From Amphibacillus jilinensis Y1 (GTDB lineage: Bacteria; Bacillota; Bacilli; Bacillales; Amphibacillaceae), in the NCBI RefSeq assembly GCF_000306965.1, contig NZ_JH976434.1, positions 44,401 through 108,400 on the forward strand: 64,000 bases of DNA. Reading direction: 5' to 3'. Under the pieces are notes generated by a model. That model made no database searches, was not told the origin of the DNA, and saw nothing but the letters and a program-made list of their open reading frames with translations. The first letter of the stretch is position 1, and each line of letters opens with the position of its first letter. The position numbers and the translations under genes were made by a program. Below, one piece after another: positions 8,456 through 17,603 of this stretch.

Positions 8456-9127
8456 TTATTCACCTTCCTTTACAACTGTTAATAACATTTTATAAGCAGT
8501 AATCGCCTCTAAGGCATGAGGAACTTCAGCTGGCATCACAATACTTTCGCCCGCCTTGACACTATACGCTGTTTGATCGATGGTAATCAACGCCTCTCCT
8601 TCTAATATTTGGACAAGCGCATCACCATTTGAAGTATGTCGCGCGATCTGTTGTCCTTCGTCTATCGCAAATAAGCTTAGCGTTAAATCTTTGCGTTGAA
8701 TAAGTGCTTTACTTACTTTCTTATTTGGCACATGCTCAATTTGCTCTGCTAAATCAATCGTTTGATTGTGTGGAATCTTATTAATCATCTGCTTACACTC
8801 CTCTTTATTGTAGATATAATATTGTTGGAAAATTGATGGGTCCTGTGCTAAAATTGAATGATACGTTTGATCATCTAATATGATCAATTGCTCGGCTTTT
8901 AACTTCGTTTGTTGATTGTTGAAAATGATGTCAAGCTCACCTTTCACACAATAAATGAGCTTTTCACCATGAACAATTTCTGTACTAATCGATTCGGATT
9001 TCCCTAAACCGAATGCCGTAATATCATAGTAATCGGTCTCTGCTACCGCCGTACTTGTTATGGAATCAGCTAATGTTACCGCAACCTGATCCCATTTAAA
9101 TACGCTATTTTTTGGTAAATCCCTCAA
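8456..9127 (-). CDS. Two-cupin protein
   Basis: A 223-residue protein with two cupin-like halves. The C-terminal half is clearest: RHTSNGDALVQILEGEALI, then GESIVMPAEVPHALEA, giving His residues of a possible metal site. The N-terminal half (residues 25-110) is a degenerate copy with KGELDIIFN. Starts at TTG 9127 after GAGGGAGG. It is co-transcribed with the methyltransferase and diverges from a Crp/Fnr regulator. Inference: binds a small ligand or metal, expressed under low iron. No enzymatic activity is evident. Confidence 0.75.
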   Translation of the reverse strand: MRDLPKNSVFKWDQVAVTLADSITSTAVAETDYYDITAFGLGKSESISTEIVHGEKLIYCVKGELDIIFNNQQTKLKAEQLIILDDQTYHSILAQDPSIFQQYYIYNKEECKQMINKIPHNQTIDLAEQIEHVPNKKVSKALIQRKDLTLSLFAIDEGQQIARHTSNGDALVQILEGEALITIDQTAYSVKAGESIVMPAEVPHALEAITAYKMLLTVVKEGE

Positions 9128-9180
9128 TGTCTTTCCTCCCTCTTGTTATTTATCTAAGATTTTACTATACTTAGTTATAA

Positions 9181-9195
9181 TGATAATGATTCTCA
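9181..9195. promoter_or_regulatory. Fur-type operator between the cupin and crp/fnr genes
   Basis: TGATAATGATTCTCA differs from the Bacillus Fur 7-1-7 consensus (TGATAATNATTATCA) at one position. It lies between divergent starts at 9127 and 9264. On the minus strand it sits just upstream of a TATAGT -10 for the cupin operon. Zur or PerR boxes look similar, so the sensor metal is not settled. Confidence 0.65.
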
Positions 9196-9263
9196 TTCAT
9201 GTATTTTAATCTATCACAGTTAGTGAATAATTACGGTTGCATAGGCAACAAAGAGGTGAAGAT

Positions 9264-9899
9264 ATGAAAGCAACACCACAACAATTAAAAAAACTCCCTT
9301 TCTTTCAATCATTAACAGATGAAGAGTTAACAAAGGCGATTCAATGTCTTGATCTCAATACTATGGATGTAAAAGGAAAAAAACAGCTACAACTTTCGCT
9401 ATTTAAAGATAAAATAGCGCTCCTGCTTAGTGGCCAACTTTTCATCGAAAAGAACAGTGCGGAGGGCGACTTATTTATTGTTTCAACATTAGCACCAGGT
9501 GATTTAATTTGGAACGAACAGCTTGGATTAAGTGATGAACATATTATTCAAGTAAAATCCGATACCAAACTACTTGTCTTTGAGCAAGCGATTTTCCCAG
9601 AAGGATGTGCATTACGGACATATATTTATCAGCAACTATTAAAACACGTCCTTGAGCAACACCAACGGTTGTTTGAACGTGTTGACTTATTAGGAAATAG
9701 ACGCTTACGCGAGCGGATTCTGTCCTTTTTAGAAAAACAAGGGGCTGAAGCAGGGAAAACGATAACGATTCCTTATTCAAGACATGAACTCGCCCATTAT
9801 TTACATGTTGATCGAAGTGCTCTATCTCGGGAATTAACAGCAATGAAACAAGATGGCTTATTAGACTACCACCTTAACAGCTTTACACTATCCGACTGA
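9264..9899 (+). CDS. Crp/Fnr-family transcription regulator
   Basis: About 211 residues: an N-terminal cyclic-nucleotide-type beta-roll (residues 15-115), a long dimer helix, and a winged helix-turn-helix (RHELAHYLHVDRSALSRELTAMKQDGLL). Cys residues exist at about 30 and 113 but there is no Fnr-like Cys cluster. Start chosen at ATG 9264 after AGAGGTGA; the frame is open upstream to 9237. It diverges from the cupin-methyltransferase pair and may regulate it together with the Fur-type box. The ligand is unknown. Confidence 0.88.
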   Translation: MKATPQQLKKLPFFQSLTDEELTKAIQCLDLNTMDVKGKKQLQLSLFKDKIALLLSGQLFIEKNSAEGDLFIVSTLAPGDLIWNEQLGLSDEHIIQVKSDTKLLVFEQAIFPEGCALRTYIYQQLLKHVLEQHQRLFERVDLLGNRRLRERILSFLEKQGAEAGKTITIPYSRHELAHYLHVDRSALSRELTAMKQDGLLDYHLNSFTLSD

Positions 9900-9933
9900 A
9901 TCCAATAGAAATATGGTTTCAGTCGGATTTTTT
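9891..9933 (+). terminator. Terminator after the crp/fnr gene
   Basis: TCCGACTGAA / TTCAGTCGGA arms followed by TTTTTTA; the left arm includes the stop codon of the regulator gene. Confidence 0.85.
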
Positions 9934-10014
9934 ATTGACTTTCACCATAAAGAACGGTATCTTAACTTGTAGTCACTCAACAAAGAAATAGTAGCGGATA
10001 AAGGGGGTCATCAC

Positions 10015-10677
10015 TTGGCGACACAAAAACAATTGGCTGTGATCGGATTAGGGCAATTCGGTTCAGGGGTAAGTAAATCCTTATTAGAGTTAGGACATGA
10101 TGTATTAGTCATTGATCGGAAAGAGCGACTTGTTAATGACTTCAGCACCATTGCTACCCACGCCGTAGTTGCTGATGCAACAGATGAGGGTATTTTAAAA
10201 TCACTTGGCTTAACAAATTTCGATTATGTTATTGTAGCAATTGGAGAAGATATTCAAGCGAGTATTTTAACAACATTGATCTTAAAAGATTTAAATATTA
10301 AAAACGTTTGGGTCAAGTCAATTAATGATTATCATACAAAAATATTAGACAAAATTGGGGCTGATTTAATTATTCATCCAGAAAAGGACATTGCAAAGCG
10401 ATTTGCTCAACAAGTAATTAATGGCCATCTGCTTGATTACATTGAACTTTCTGATGAATATAGCATTGTCGAAATAAAAGCTCCTGATAAAATGGTCGGG
10501 AGGTCAATTACAACAATAGATTTACGTGGAAAATACGGCATTAGTTTACTTGGGATTAAATATGACGGGCAAATTGACATTAATCCGTCTCCTGATTATC
10601 AATTAAGTGAAGGTAATATTTTAATAATTATTGGTAGCAATAAGGATATTGCTCGTTTCAAAAAGGTGGAGATGTAA
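10015..10677 (+). CDS. ktrA: KtrA-type regulatory subunit of a potassium transporter
   Basis: A cytoplasmic RCK protein of 220 residues. The N-terminal Rossmann domain has GLGQFGSGVSKSL and VIDRKERLV for nucleotide binding. A C-terminal TrkA-C domain (residues 135-220) is the usual c-di-AMP site in this family. It assembles as a ring under KtrB and gates it. Starts at TTG 10015 after AAAGGGGG. Its stop abuts the ktrB ATG with no gap. No ydaO-type c-di-AMP riboswitch is visible in the short upstream region. KtrC is an alternative name; the two differ little in sequence. Confidence 0.92.
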   Translation: MATQKQLAVIGLGQFGSGVSKSLLELGHDVLVIDRKERLVNDFSTIATHAVVADATDEGILKSLGLTNFDYVIVAIGEDIQASILTTLILKDLNIKNVWVKSINDYHTKILDKIGADLIIHPEKDIAKRFAQQVINGHLLDYIELSDEYSIVEIKAPDKMVGRSITTIDLRGKYGISLLGIKYDGQIDINPSPDYQLSEGNILIIIGSNKDIARFKKVEM

Positions 10678-12009
10678 ATGGACTTAGTTAAGAAATTACG
10701 AAAACGCAGGCTCTCTCCACCACAAATTTTGGCTGTTGGTTTCTTTATGATTATATCGATTGGAACTTTATTACTTAAATTACCTTGGAGTACCGTAGAA
10801 CCGATCTCTTGGTTAGATGCAGCTTTTACAGCTACCTCAGCTGTGACCGTAACAGGTTTGATCGTCGTTGATACTGGGACAGCTTTCACCTTATTCGGAC
10901 AAACCATTCTACTCATTTTAATCCAATTAGGCGGGTTAGGGTTGATGACATTTGCTGTAATGAGCGTCTTATTACTAGGTAAGAAGATCGGCTTAAAGGA
11001 GCGTTTATTAATTCAAGAATCATTAAATCAGAATTCAATGGGTGGCGTTGTTCGCTTAATTCGTACCCTTTTCTTTTTTGCCATTATACTTGAACTAGTA
11101 GCTACTCTCTTACTAGCGCTGAGATGGGTCCCAGAATACGGGCTTGGTTTCGGTCTGTTTACCAGTTTATTTCACGCTGTTTCCTCATTTAATAATGCTG
11201 GATTCAGCTTATGGTCTGATAGTTTATCAGGTTATGTAGGTGACCCTATTGTTAATATTGTTATTACTGGGTTATTTATTACCGGTGGGTTAGGTTTTAC
11301 GGTCATCTATGAATTAATGAGACGCAACAAATTCAGACGCTATTCATTACACACGAAAGTCATGCTAGTCGGTACATTGATGATTAATATCGTCGCTATG
11401 CTATTATTCTTTTTATTAGAGCATCAAAACCCCGCTACACTTGGACATTTGTCATTTGGTGAACAACTATGGGGTAGTTTTTTCCAAGCGGTCACTCCGA
11501 GAACAGCTGGTTTTAATAGCTTGGACTATAGTGCTATGAATGAAGGCTCTCTGCTCTTGACTGTACTGTTAATGTTTATTGGAGCAGGTAGTGCCTCAAC
11601 CGGTAGTGGCGTAAAATTGACCACTTTTATCATTATTATTTTTGCTGTTTTCTCTTATTTACGCGGTAGAAACGAAGTCCATTTATTTCGTTGTCGCATT
11701 CCACTTAATATTGTACACCGTTCGCTATCGATTATTATCATTAGTTTATTCTTTATTTTTGGAGCTATCTTTATTTTATCTATTACTGAGCATTTACCAA
11801 CGTTTGCGATTGTATTTGAGGCTTTTTCTGCCTTCGGTACAGTTGGCTTATCAGTAGGCATTACCGACCAATTATCCAATATCGGGAAACCCATTATTAT
11901 GTTGTTAATGTTTATTGGAAGAGTGGGCCCGCTTACGATTGCCTTTGCACTAGCACGATCAACCAAACCACGTATATCTTATCCTAAGGGAGAAATATTT
12001 ACAGGATAA
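10678..12009 (+). CDS. ktrB: KtrB-type potassium channel subunit
   Basis: A 443-residue membrane protein of the Trk/Ktr/HKT superfamily, with four M1-P-M2 repeats. The selectivity-filter glycines can be seen in TSAVTVTGLIVVDT, SSFNNAGFSLW, TPRTAGFNSLDY and SAFGTVGLSVG. GAGSASTGSGVKLTTF forms the central gating loop. It imports K+ (with Na+ coupling in relatives) and is a main response to osmotic upshift. Operon with ktrA; a strong terminator follows. Confidence 0.95.
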   Translation: MDLVKKLRKRRLSPPQILAVGFFMIISIGTLLLKLPWSTVEPISWLDAAFTATSAVTVTGLIVVDTGTAFTLFGQTILLILIQLGGLGLMTFAVMSVLLLGKKIGLKERLLIQESLNQNSMGGVVRLIRTLFFFAIILELVATLLLALRWVPEYGLGFGLFTSLFHAVSSFNNAGFSLWSDSLSGYVGDPIVNIVITGLFITGGLGFTVIYELMRRNKFRRYSLHTKVMLVGTLMINIVAMLLFFLLEHQNPATLGHLSFGEQLWGSFFQAVTPRTAGFNSLDYSAMNEGSLLLTVLLMFIGAGSASTGSGVKLTTFIIIIFAVFSYLRGRNEVHLFRCRIPLNIVHRSLSIIIISLFFIFGAIFILSITEHLPTFAIVFEAFSAFGTVGLSVGITDQLSNIGKPIIMLLMFIGRVGPLTIAFALARSTKPRISYPKGEIFTG

Positions 12010-12015
12010 TTACTT

Positions 12016-12052
12016 AAAACCACGAACAAGTTAAACTTGCTCGTGGTTTTTG
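12016..12052. terminator. Bidirectional terminator between ktrB and the cysteine-cluster gene
   Basis: AAAACCACGAACAAGT / ACTTGCTCGTGGTTTT arms around a short loop, A-rich on one side and T-rich on the other. It lies between convergent genes. Confidence 0.85.
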
Positions 12053-12065
12053 GTATTAAAGATTT

Positions 12066-12767
12066 TTACTTTTCATTTACTCGATCTAAATATTCTGGTT
12101 TAAGCCAATTGATTAGATAATCTTCATGATAAATATCATTGGGATACTCAACATTACCTGTATCCCCCTCTTGATATAACCATTGTAAAAAGTCATTAAG
12201 CGCTTCAAAGTATGGCTGATATAAAAATTCAAAACTCACCGTCTCTTCTGGCATTCGATTTGACTTGCAAATCTCAGGATCCATGTAATTAACATATGTT
12301 CGACACGGAATCGGCCTTACTTGATAAGCCATACATGCATTTGTTTCTAAATTCAACAACGGGCAAGGTAAATCAAGTTTCCGATAGTTCTTTTTAAAAT
12401 TTCTATCCTGATAAAAATCAAGTGCTCGAGCTTCCTTTAATTTTTCAGCATAATCAGATTGATAGGTAAGTAACTGCTGATATATTTGCTGATAGCGCGC
12501 TCTTGGTAACTGATTAAGGGCTTGCTTGATCAATTTAGCTTCTAATTCTGTAACAATAATCGGGAAATAACAACAAAATGCACAGCCCATTTGACAGGTT
12601 GGTTTTAACCCAATCACCTCATCTATCTTATCCATTTCGATACTGACTTGATCAAGCAAACCTTGAAATGACCGTGACAATTTTTCTTCATTAGAAAGAC
12701 CACTGTCATGCCAATGTTCAACAATTTGATAAAACAAAGCATCATCAATTTGGTAATGCTTCGCCAT
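12066..12767 (-). CDS. YkgJ-family cysteine-cluster protein
   Basis: A soluble 233-residue protein with the conserved cysteines of the zinc/iron-chelating CxxCxxCC family (PF03692): PTCQMGCAFCCYFP, then CPLLNLETNACMAYQVRP and PCRTY. The function of the family is not established; metal binding is expected. The frame stays open, with plausible helix-forming residues (YPSLEEIQQRCEH), upstream to an ATT at 12812 that follows AAAGGGGGAT. The protein may therefore be 15 residues longer, with a rare start codon. The ATG at 12767 has only a weak site. Confidence 0.85.
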   Translation of the reverse strand: MAKHYQIDDALFYQIVEHWHDSGLSNEEKLSRSFQGLLDQVSIEMDKIDEVIGLKPTCQMGCAFCCYFPIIVTELEAKLIKQALNQLPRARYQQIYQQLLTYQSDYAEKLKEARALDFYQDRNFKKNYRKLDLPCPLLNLETNACMAYQVRPIPCRTYVNYMDPEICKSNRMPEETVSFEFLYQPYFEALNDFLQWLYQEGDTGNVEYPNDIYHEDYLINWLKPEYLDRVNEK

Positions 12768-12857
12768 ATGTTCGCACCGCTGTTGTATCTCTTCTAAACT
12801 TGGATAAATAATCGCAAATCCCCCTTTACCACGTTTAACTTGGTAATAAAAATATTC

Positions 12858-12896
12858 AATTATCTCGTGTTTTACGGAAGGTTATCTGTTATAAAT
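12858..12896 (+). repeat. Partial intergenic repeat (3' end only)
   Basis: GTGTTTTACGGAAGGTTATC and then TGTTATAAA match the right end of the repeat family. It stops four bases before the 3' end of the flavin reductase gene. No left half is visible upstream. Confidence 0.6.
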
Positions 12897-12899
12897 CTT

Positions 12900-13496
12900 T
12901 TATTTGGGTCGATGAATCGAAAATACTTCTCCTACCTTAGCATATTTATGTCCAGCTAAGCGACTGACAGCTTGTAATTTTGTTTCATCGATGCGCCCAT
13001 TAGCGTATAATGTTTCATCAATATGGTAACAGATAATTTCACCTAAAATTAAATCGGTCGTCGGTAATTCAACATGCTTATACAGTCGACATTCCATTCT
13101 TATTTTCGCTTCAGCAATCCCCGGTGTCTCAATGTATGAACTGTTCACTGCGGTTAAGTCCGCAAAAGTCACTTCGCTAGCATTTGCATCGAGGGTCGCA
13201 GCGGTTTGATTGACTTGCTCAACCGATTGTTGATCAACAATGTGGACGACAAACTCATTATGTTCAAGTATATTTTGAGCTGTATGCTTCCTTTGTCCAT
13301 CTTTTTGCTGGACAGCTATAGATAACATAGGTGGTTCTGATGATACCACGTTAAAAAAACTGTAAGGGGCGCCATTTAGTGTTTCATCTTTTGAGAGAGA
13401 CGTAACAAAAGCAATCGGTCTTGGAATAACACTACCGATTAGAAATTTATAATTATCTTTTGCGGTTAACGTTTTTGGATCGATTGTCTTCATCAT
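12900..13496 (-). CDS. Flavin reductase-like FMN-binding protein
   Basis: About 198 residues of the flavin reductase-like family (PF01613): VIPRPIAFVTSLSKD and GAPYSFFNVVSSEPPM form the FMN-binding split barrel. Relatives are NAD(P)H:FMN oxidoreductases or ferric reductase-like proteins of unknown substrate. Start chosen at ATG 13496 with AAAGGA five bases upstream; the frame begins at TTG 13511, which overlaps that site. It stands alone on the minus strand. The 3' end abuts a partial intergenic repeat. Confidence 0.85.
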   Translation of the reverse strand: MMKTIDPKTLTAKDNYKFLIGSVIPRPIAFVTSLSKDETLNGAPYSFFNVVSSEPPMLSIAVQQKDGQRKHTAQNILEHNEFVVHIVDQQSVEQVNQTAATLDANASEVTFADLTAVNSSYIETPGIAEAKIRMECRLYKHVELPTTDLILGEIICYHIDETLYANGRIDETKLQAVSRLAGHKYAKVGEVFSIHRPK

Positions 13497-13706
13497 ATCA
13501 TTCCTTTCCAACCTAATGATAGCATAGTTTTATCGACTTCGTGCTAGAAGCGCTTGTAACAACTTATCAAGCACCCCGTTTAACCACATAGTGACGAAGA
13601 CCATGGATAAGACTAGCCTTATTCCCCAAAAGTTATAAGACACGACCTGCTCTGTTCCAGTTGATTACCCTTAGAGGATTTGCTAATACGATCGTTTAGA
13701 CCTATG

Positions 13707-14147
13707 TTACCGTATGAACGCTTTTTCTCTTTGAGCCAGCGCATCTTTTAACCAGTTAGGATGCATTTTTATCAAATCATCAGGTAATACGTGTAGTCCA
13801 AAAAACTTAATTTCAAGTGATTCATTTGAATTACACCTTAGCTCTCCTCCTTTAATTTCAGCAAGAAAACAAGTCGTTATAAAGTGTACCGCTTTACCAT
13901 TTGGATAGACAAACGTTTGCGAATCTGGTTCAGAATAAACGCCAATTAATTTTTTAATTTTTATATCTAAATTGGTTTCCTCTTTCACCTCTCTAATCGC
14001 TGCTTCAGAAACCGTTTCTCCGATTTCTACATGTCCCGATGGAATACCCCACCGTCCTACATCTGCTCTTTTCTGTAATAAAACTTGGTTTTCTTCATTC
14101 AAAATAATGACAGCAATGCCAGCTTTCAATTCATCAATTCTATTCAT
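13707..14147 (-). CDS. NUDIX hydrolase under ykkC-family riboswitch control
   Basis: A 146-residue NUDIX pyrophosphohydrolase with the signature GHVEIGETVSEAAIREVKEE (GX5EX7REUXEE). It cleaves nucleoside diphosphates linked to another group; the exact substrate is not readable. Start chosen at ATG 14147, nine bases after GGAGG; ATG 14156 overlaps the site. The leader holds a ykkC-like aptamer and an intrinsic terminator. In established work, ykkC subtype 2c RNAs that sense nucleoside diphosphates sit in front of NUDIX genes, which suggests a nucleotide clean-up role here. Confidence 0.9.
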   Translation of the reverse strand: MNRIDELKAGIAVIILNEENQVLLQKRADVGRWGIPSGHVEIGETVSEAAIREVKEETNLDIKIKKLIGVYSEPDSQTFVYPNGKAVHFITTCFLAEIKGGELRCNSNESLEIKFFGLHVLPDDLIKMHPNWLKDALAQREKAFIR

Positions 14148-14170
14148 ATTAGTCATCCTCCTTTAAATAT

Positions 14171-14320
14171 AAAAAAAGTCCGAGCAGAAAGAAGATCAAC
14201 GCATAACAAATACGTTGAACCTTTCCCCTCGGACCTTTTATGTCAATAGGTGCCTTTTACTTTGTAAAAGATGTAGCCCTCGGTCACAGACCTAAAAAAG
14301 CGGAACCCTAGCTACAATTT
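14171..14320 (-). ncRNA. ykkC-family riboswitch with transcription terminator
   Basis: Read on the minus strand, the RNA has P1 TGTAGC (14316-14311) pairing with GCTACA (14277-14272). Inside P1 stand the ykkC hallmark CTAGGGTTCCGC and a small hairpin GGTC-TGT-GACC followed by GAGGG. Next comes the hairpin CTTTTAC-AAA-GTAAAAG (14270-14254) and GGCACC. A terminator follows, GTCCGAG (14234-14228) with CTCGGAC (14184-14178) and seven T's, just before the NUDIX ribosome binding site. The left terminator arm lies in the GAGGGGAAAGG part of the likely aptamer 3' region, so ligand binding could prevent termination. The ykkC class is seen directly; subtype 2 (2c) is inferred from the gene. Confidence 0.7.
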
Positions 14321-14416
14321 TCCGGTTCATCATTAAATTTACAACTAAATGCAGTTAAACACTCGCATTCGCTTGTCTTCAGCGAATGTATGAACATTTC
14401 ATAGCTTTCTTTGAAA

Positions 14417-14526
14417 TAAAACGAACCTTCAATCAGAATATTAGCGGCCGTTAGCTCCCACTTAGACAAATGAGCTCTATCCTCTATTTTATTGTGGACA
14501 GTTTACGGATGACTATCTGGGATAAA
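14417..14526 (+). repeat. Intergenic repeat, short form (copy 4)
   Basis: ATAAAACGAACCTTCAATCA joins directly to GAATATTAGCGGCCGTTAGC, and the end is GACTATCTGGGATAAAT. It is a shortened copy lacking the variable block after the left end. It lies 24 bp from the 3' end of the chemoreceptor gene. Confidence 0.75.
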
Positions 14527-14549
14527 TTCTGACAGCTTTATTAAATCCA

Positions 14550-16274
14550 TTATAACTTAAATTTCTGAATCAAGTCATTCAATTGGTTTGAAATGCCCGT
14601 TAAGTTTTCACTAGACGAAGAAATTTCTTTCGCACTAGCCTCTTGTTCTTCAATAGCAGAAGCCGCTTCTTCAGTTGAAGCAGCATTTTCCTCTGCGATA
14701 GCTGCTAAGTTCTCAACAACGGTTAATGTTGACTCTTTATTTGTATTTAATGAGGCAGAAATACGATTCAACTTATCGACGGCTTGGTCTGTTTGATTAA
14801 TCGCTTCTGAAATCTGATCAAAAATGTTGGAAGTGTCGCTAACATATGCCGCTTGTTCGTCCATCATTTCTTTCATGCTCTCCATTTTATTGACCGCTTG
14901 ATTCGAATTCCCCTTCAACTCAGTAATAATCGTTAAGATGTCTTGAGTAAATTGATTTGACTGATCAGAAAGTTTACGAATTTCATCAGCTACAACAGCA
15001 AATCCTTTCCCTTGTTCACCGGCACGTGCTGCTTCAATCGCGGCATTCAATGCAAGCAAACCGGTTTGGTCTGCAATATTTTGTATCATTTCACTTGCTT
15101 CTTCAATTTTATTAGCGCTTTGGTTATTTGCTAAAATATTCTGATAAACATAATCTGTTTCTGCTGTGTTTTCTTTCGTCTGATTCACGAGCTGTTCTAA
15201 TATAGTAAAACCTTTTGCTTTTCGATCATCAATCACTTTAGCAGATTCGATAACCGACCTAATAGCTTGACTATTTTCTTCTAATAACTGGCCGATCTCT
15301 GCAACATGCTGTGTCGCTTGTTCAGTATCTGAGGCTTGTGAACTTGCTCCATCAGCTAAAGATTCCATTGTATTGGCCACTTCTCCAGTTATCGATGCTG
15401 ACTGTTGTGAAATCGCGGTTAATTGTTCAGAAGAACTTGCTACTTCTTCTGCACTCCTATGTATGGTTGTCAACAACTCCCTAATATTACCCATCATATC
15501 ATGAAAAGCTTTCGCCAAGGAACCCAATTCATCTTTTGATCTTATTTGAACAGGCTCAAGGTTAAAGTTTCCATTAGCCAGTTCATTTGCCATCCGATTA
15601 AGTTTGTTAATTGGCTTCGTCATCGAACGATCAATATAGGTTAAGCCAACGATAACAATGACTATCGCTAAAACCACGGCAACAATTGAAACAATTTGTG
15701 TTGTCATAAAAATAGTCGTTGATTGCTCGTCCGCTTCAGCAGCACGCTCAGTTTTGAGGTCAACGATCTGTTGGACATCTTCTTCAATCCGTTCGATCAT
15801 TGATGTACTACGATTACGAAATGCATAAGCTTGATTGACACTATCATTTAGTGCTAAATCAACAATCATAGCTTCACTTTCTTCTAGTTCTGTGATTAAT
15901 GAACGAATATTATTAATTCGCTCTGATTCCGCTGTTGATGAAAGCATCTCTTCAACTTGATCAATAGCCTCTGCAAATGCTGCTTGATGTTCGACCATCT
16001 CTTCAGCATGAATTTCTCGCTCACTTTGATGATTCGTCATTAACATGTCGTTGCGAGCACGTTCAATAGAAAGCAATTGTACCTCTGCTTCTTTAACCAT
16101 CTCAATCCCTAACACATGATTTTCATACATTTCATTGAGTTGATTATTCACTCTACCTAATCCTACTAAAGCAATGGTACCTGAACCTGCAATTAATAAA
16201 ATAATAATTCCAAATATGATACTCATTTTCTTTCTAATTGTGAGTGTCATTGACTTGCTAAATGCGAGCTTCAT
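14550..16274 (-). CDS. Methyl-accepting chemotaxis protein
   Basis: A 574-residue transmembrane chemoreceptor: TM1 (residues 18-38), an extracellular four-helix-bundle sensor with no PAS or Cache signature (about 40-190), TM2 (about 191-213), a HAMP domain (about 214-268, [17 protein letters not shown]), and a long coiled-coil signalling domain with the hairpin tip [36 protein letters not shown]. It relays ligand signals to CheA/CheW. The ligand is unknown. It stands alone. Confidence 0.93.
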   Translation of the reverse strand: MKLAFSKSMTLTIRKKMSIIFGIIILLIAGSGTIALVGLGRVNNQLNEMYENHVLGIEMVKEAEVQLLSIERARNDMLMTNHQSEREIHAEEMVEHQAAFAEAIDQVEEMLSSTAESERINNIRSLITELEESEAMIVDLALNDSVNQAYAFRNRSTSMIERIEEDVQQIVDLKTERAAEADEQSTTIFMTTQIVSIVAVVLAIVIVIVGLTYIDRSMTKPINKLNRMANELANGNFNLEPVQIRSKDELGSLAKAFHDMMGNIRELLTTIHRSAEEVASSSEQLTAISQQSASITGEVANTMESLADGASSQASDTEQATQHVAEIGQLLEENSQAIRSVIESAKVIDDRKAKGFTILEQLVNQTKENTAETDYVYQNILANNQSANKIEEASEMIQNIADQTGLLALNAAIEAARAGEQGKGFAVVADEIRKLSDQSNQFTQDILTIITELKGNSNQAVNKMESMKEMMDEQAAYVSDTSNIFDQISEAINQTDQAVDKLNRISASLNTNKESTLTVVENLAAIAEENAASTEEAASAIEEQEASAKEISSSSENLTGISNQLNDLIQKFKL

Positions 16275-16455
16275 GTTTTACATCCCTTCTTCTGTCTATG
16301 GTTATTTCTGCGGTAGACAAATATCCTAAATTAATGTTTTTCACAAAAATTAAGTCAATATAATTAGGATTTCTATCTGACATTAATGTTAAAATTATAA
16401 CAGACTCGCCATTTTTTTCAATAGATATATTTTCTACTGTTATGTTATTTAACAT
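16258..16455 (-). CDS. Possible small protein upstream of the chemoreceptor
   Basis: A 65-codon frame that overlaps the chemoreceptor start by 17 nt. Its residues look protein-like (beta-rich, [18 protein letters not shown]), but no ribosome binding site precedes the ATG and it matches nothing I know. It may be a remnant or a chance frame. Confidence 0.2.
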   Translation of the reverse strand: MLNNITVENISIEKNGESVIILTLMSDRNPNYIDLIFVKNINLGYLSTAEITIDRRRDVKHEARI

Positions 16456-16667
16456 GATTTTTGATTAATAACAGATGGAGCTTATTAAACGGTGGTAAGA
16501 CTTATCTGTTTAAAATCAAGGAATATTGGAGAAGCCGACTTAGGAAGTTCACTCATTACCAAGTGTTAAATATTGAAATCAGAAATGATGCTTCCTTTGT
16601 TTAGAACACGATTGACAATTAGGCATATAGTATAGCAGACCAATTTATTTAAGAGAGGGTTTTATAT

Positions 16668-17315
16668 ATGCCGTATATTTGGGGTGTAGATTCTGCCAAC
16701 GAAGCAACAAAAGATTTATATGATTGTGTATTAACACAGTTTGGTAAACCAGAGTATTGGGGGCGTTATCTCACACGGGTTGAAGGCGCTTCGGAAGGAA
16801 TAACGACCGAAGAAGTCCAATTATTGCACAATAGTAATACAAAAATCATGCCGATTTACAATGATTTTTTAGAAGCGATTGGAGAGCGGCAAGGGCTCAT
16901 TGTTGCCCAAAATGCTATCTTCCATGCACGACGACTAGGTATCCCAAAAGGGAAAATACTCGTCGCTAATATTGAAAATTTCTTCAATATTGATGCAGCA
17001 TTTATCTCTGGTTTTGTTGAAGCGATGTATATAAGCGATTATAAACCTGGCCTATATCATGATCCTGATCAGGGGCAATTTGATCGTGCTTATTGTGAGG
17101 CTGTTGAACTTAATGATCGTGTGGCTGAACAGACCGTACTGTGGAGTGCTGAACCTGAATATGGTGTGACCGGACGGCGCGATGCCCCGCCTTTTCAACC
17201 TAGTGAGCCCAACTGCCGTTCAAATGTGTGGGGCTGGCAATATGGTCGAGATGCTGAAGCTTGCCCAATTGACACTAACTTAATTGATCAACGCTTTTAT
17301 AACATGCTATGGTAG
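16668..17315 (+). CDS. DUF1906 glycoside-hydrolase-like protein
   Basis: A 215-residue protein of the DUF1906 (Rv2525c-like, TIM-barrel) family: YIWGVDSANEAT at the N-terminus, FGKPEYWGRYLTRVEG, and IPKGKILVANIENFF. Relatives resemble GH25 lysozymes and often carry peptidoglycan-binding domains, but none is present here and no signal peptide is visible, so export is unclear. Enzyme activity is unproven in the family. Good ribosome binding site (AGAGAGGG), own terminator downstream. Confidence 0.75.
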   Translation: MPYIWGVDSANEATKDLYDCVLTQFGKPEYWGRYLTRVEGASEGITTEEVQLLHNSNTKIMPIYNDFLEAIGERQGLIVAQNAIFHARRLGIPKGKILVANIENFFNIDAAFISGFVEAMYISDYKPGLYHDPDQGQFDRAYCEAVELNDRVAEQTVLWSAEPEYGVTGRRDAPPFQPSEPNCRSNVWGWQYGRDAEACPIDTNLIDQRFYNMLW

Positions 17316-17432
17316 TTTCTTTCTATTGCTTTTACTTGCTTCATTGACAAATAGAAAGCTTGTATTCGTTCATTTTGTTTTTGTGATCGTTGGTACTTTA
17401 AAATTTATTCAACCATTTTATCGAAACAACTA

Positions 17433-17465
17433 AAAAACCAGCCTCCCGTTGGAGACTGGTTTTAT
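17433..17465 (+). terminator. Terminator after the DUF1906 gene
   Basis: ACCAGCCTCC / GGAGACTGGT arms followed by TTTTATC; about 120 bp after the stop codon. Confidence 0.8.
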
Positions 17466-17603
17466 CACTTAATCCTGGATAAGTGATATAAAATTTGCTG
17501 CGCATCACCGTTGCCACATTCAACGTTTGACGTGTGCGACTTACACAAATTAGCTCATCGCTCTCATACTATATCATGCTATGCTTTAAAGCGCAACACT
17601 ATT

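Noticed and set aside
9900-10014. c-di-AMP (ydaO) riboswitch upstream of ktrAB
   Set aside because: Only about 80 bases lie between the terminator and ktrA and they lack the conserved ydaO elements.
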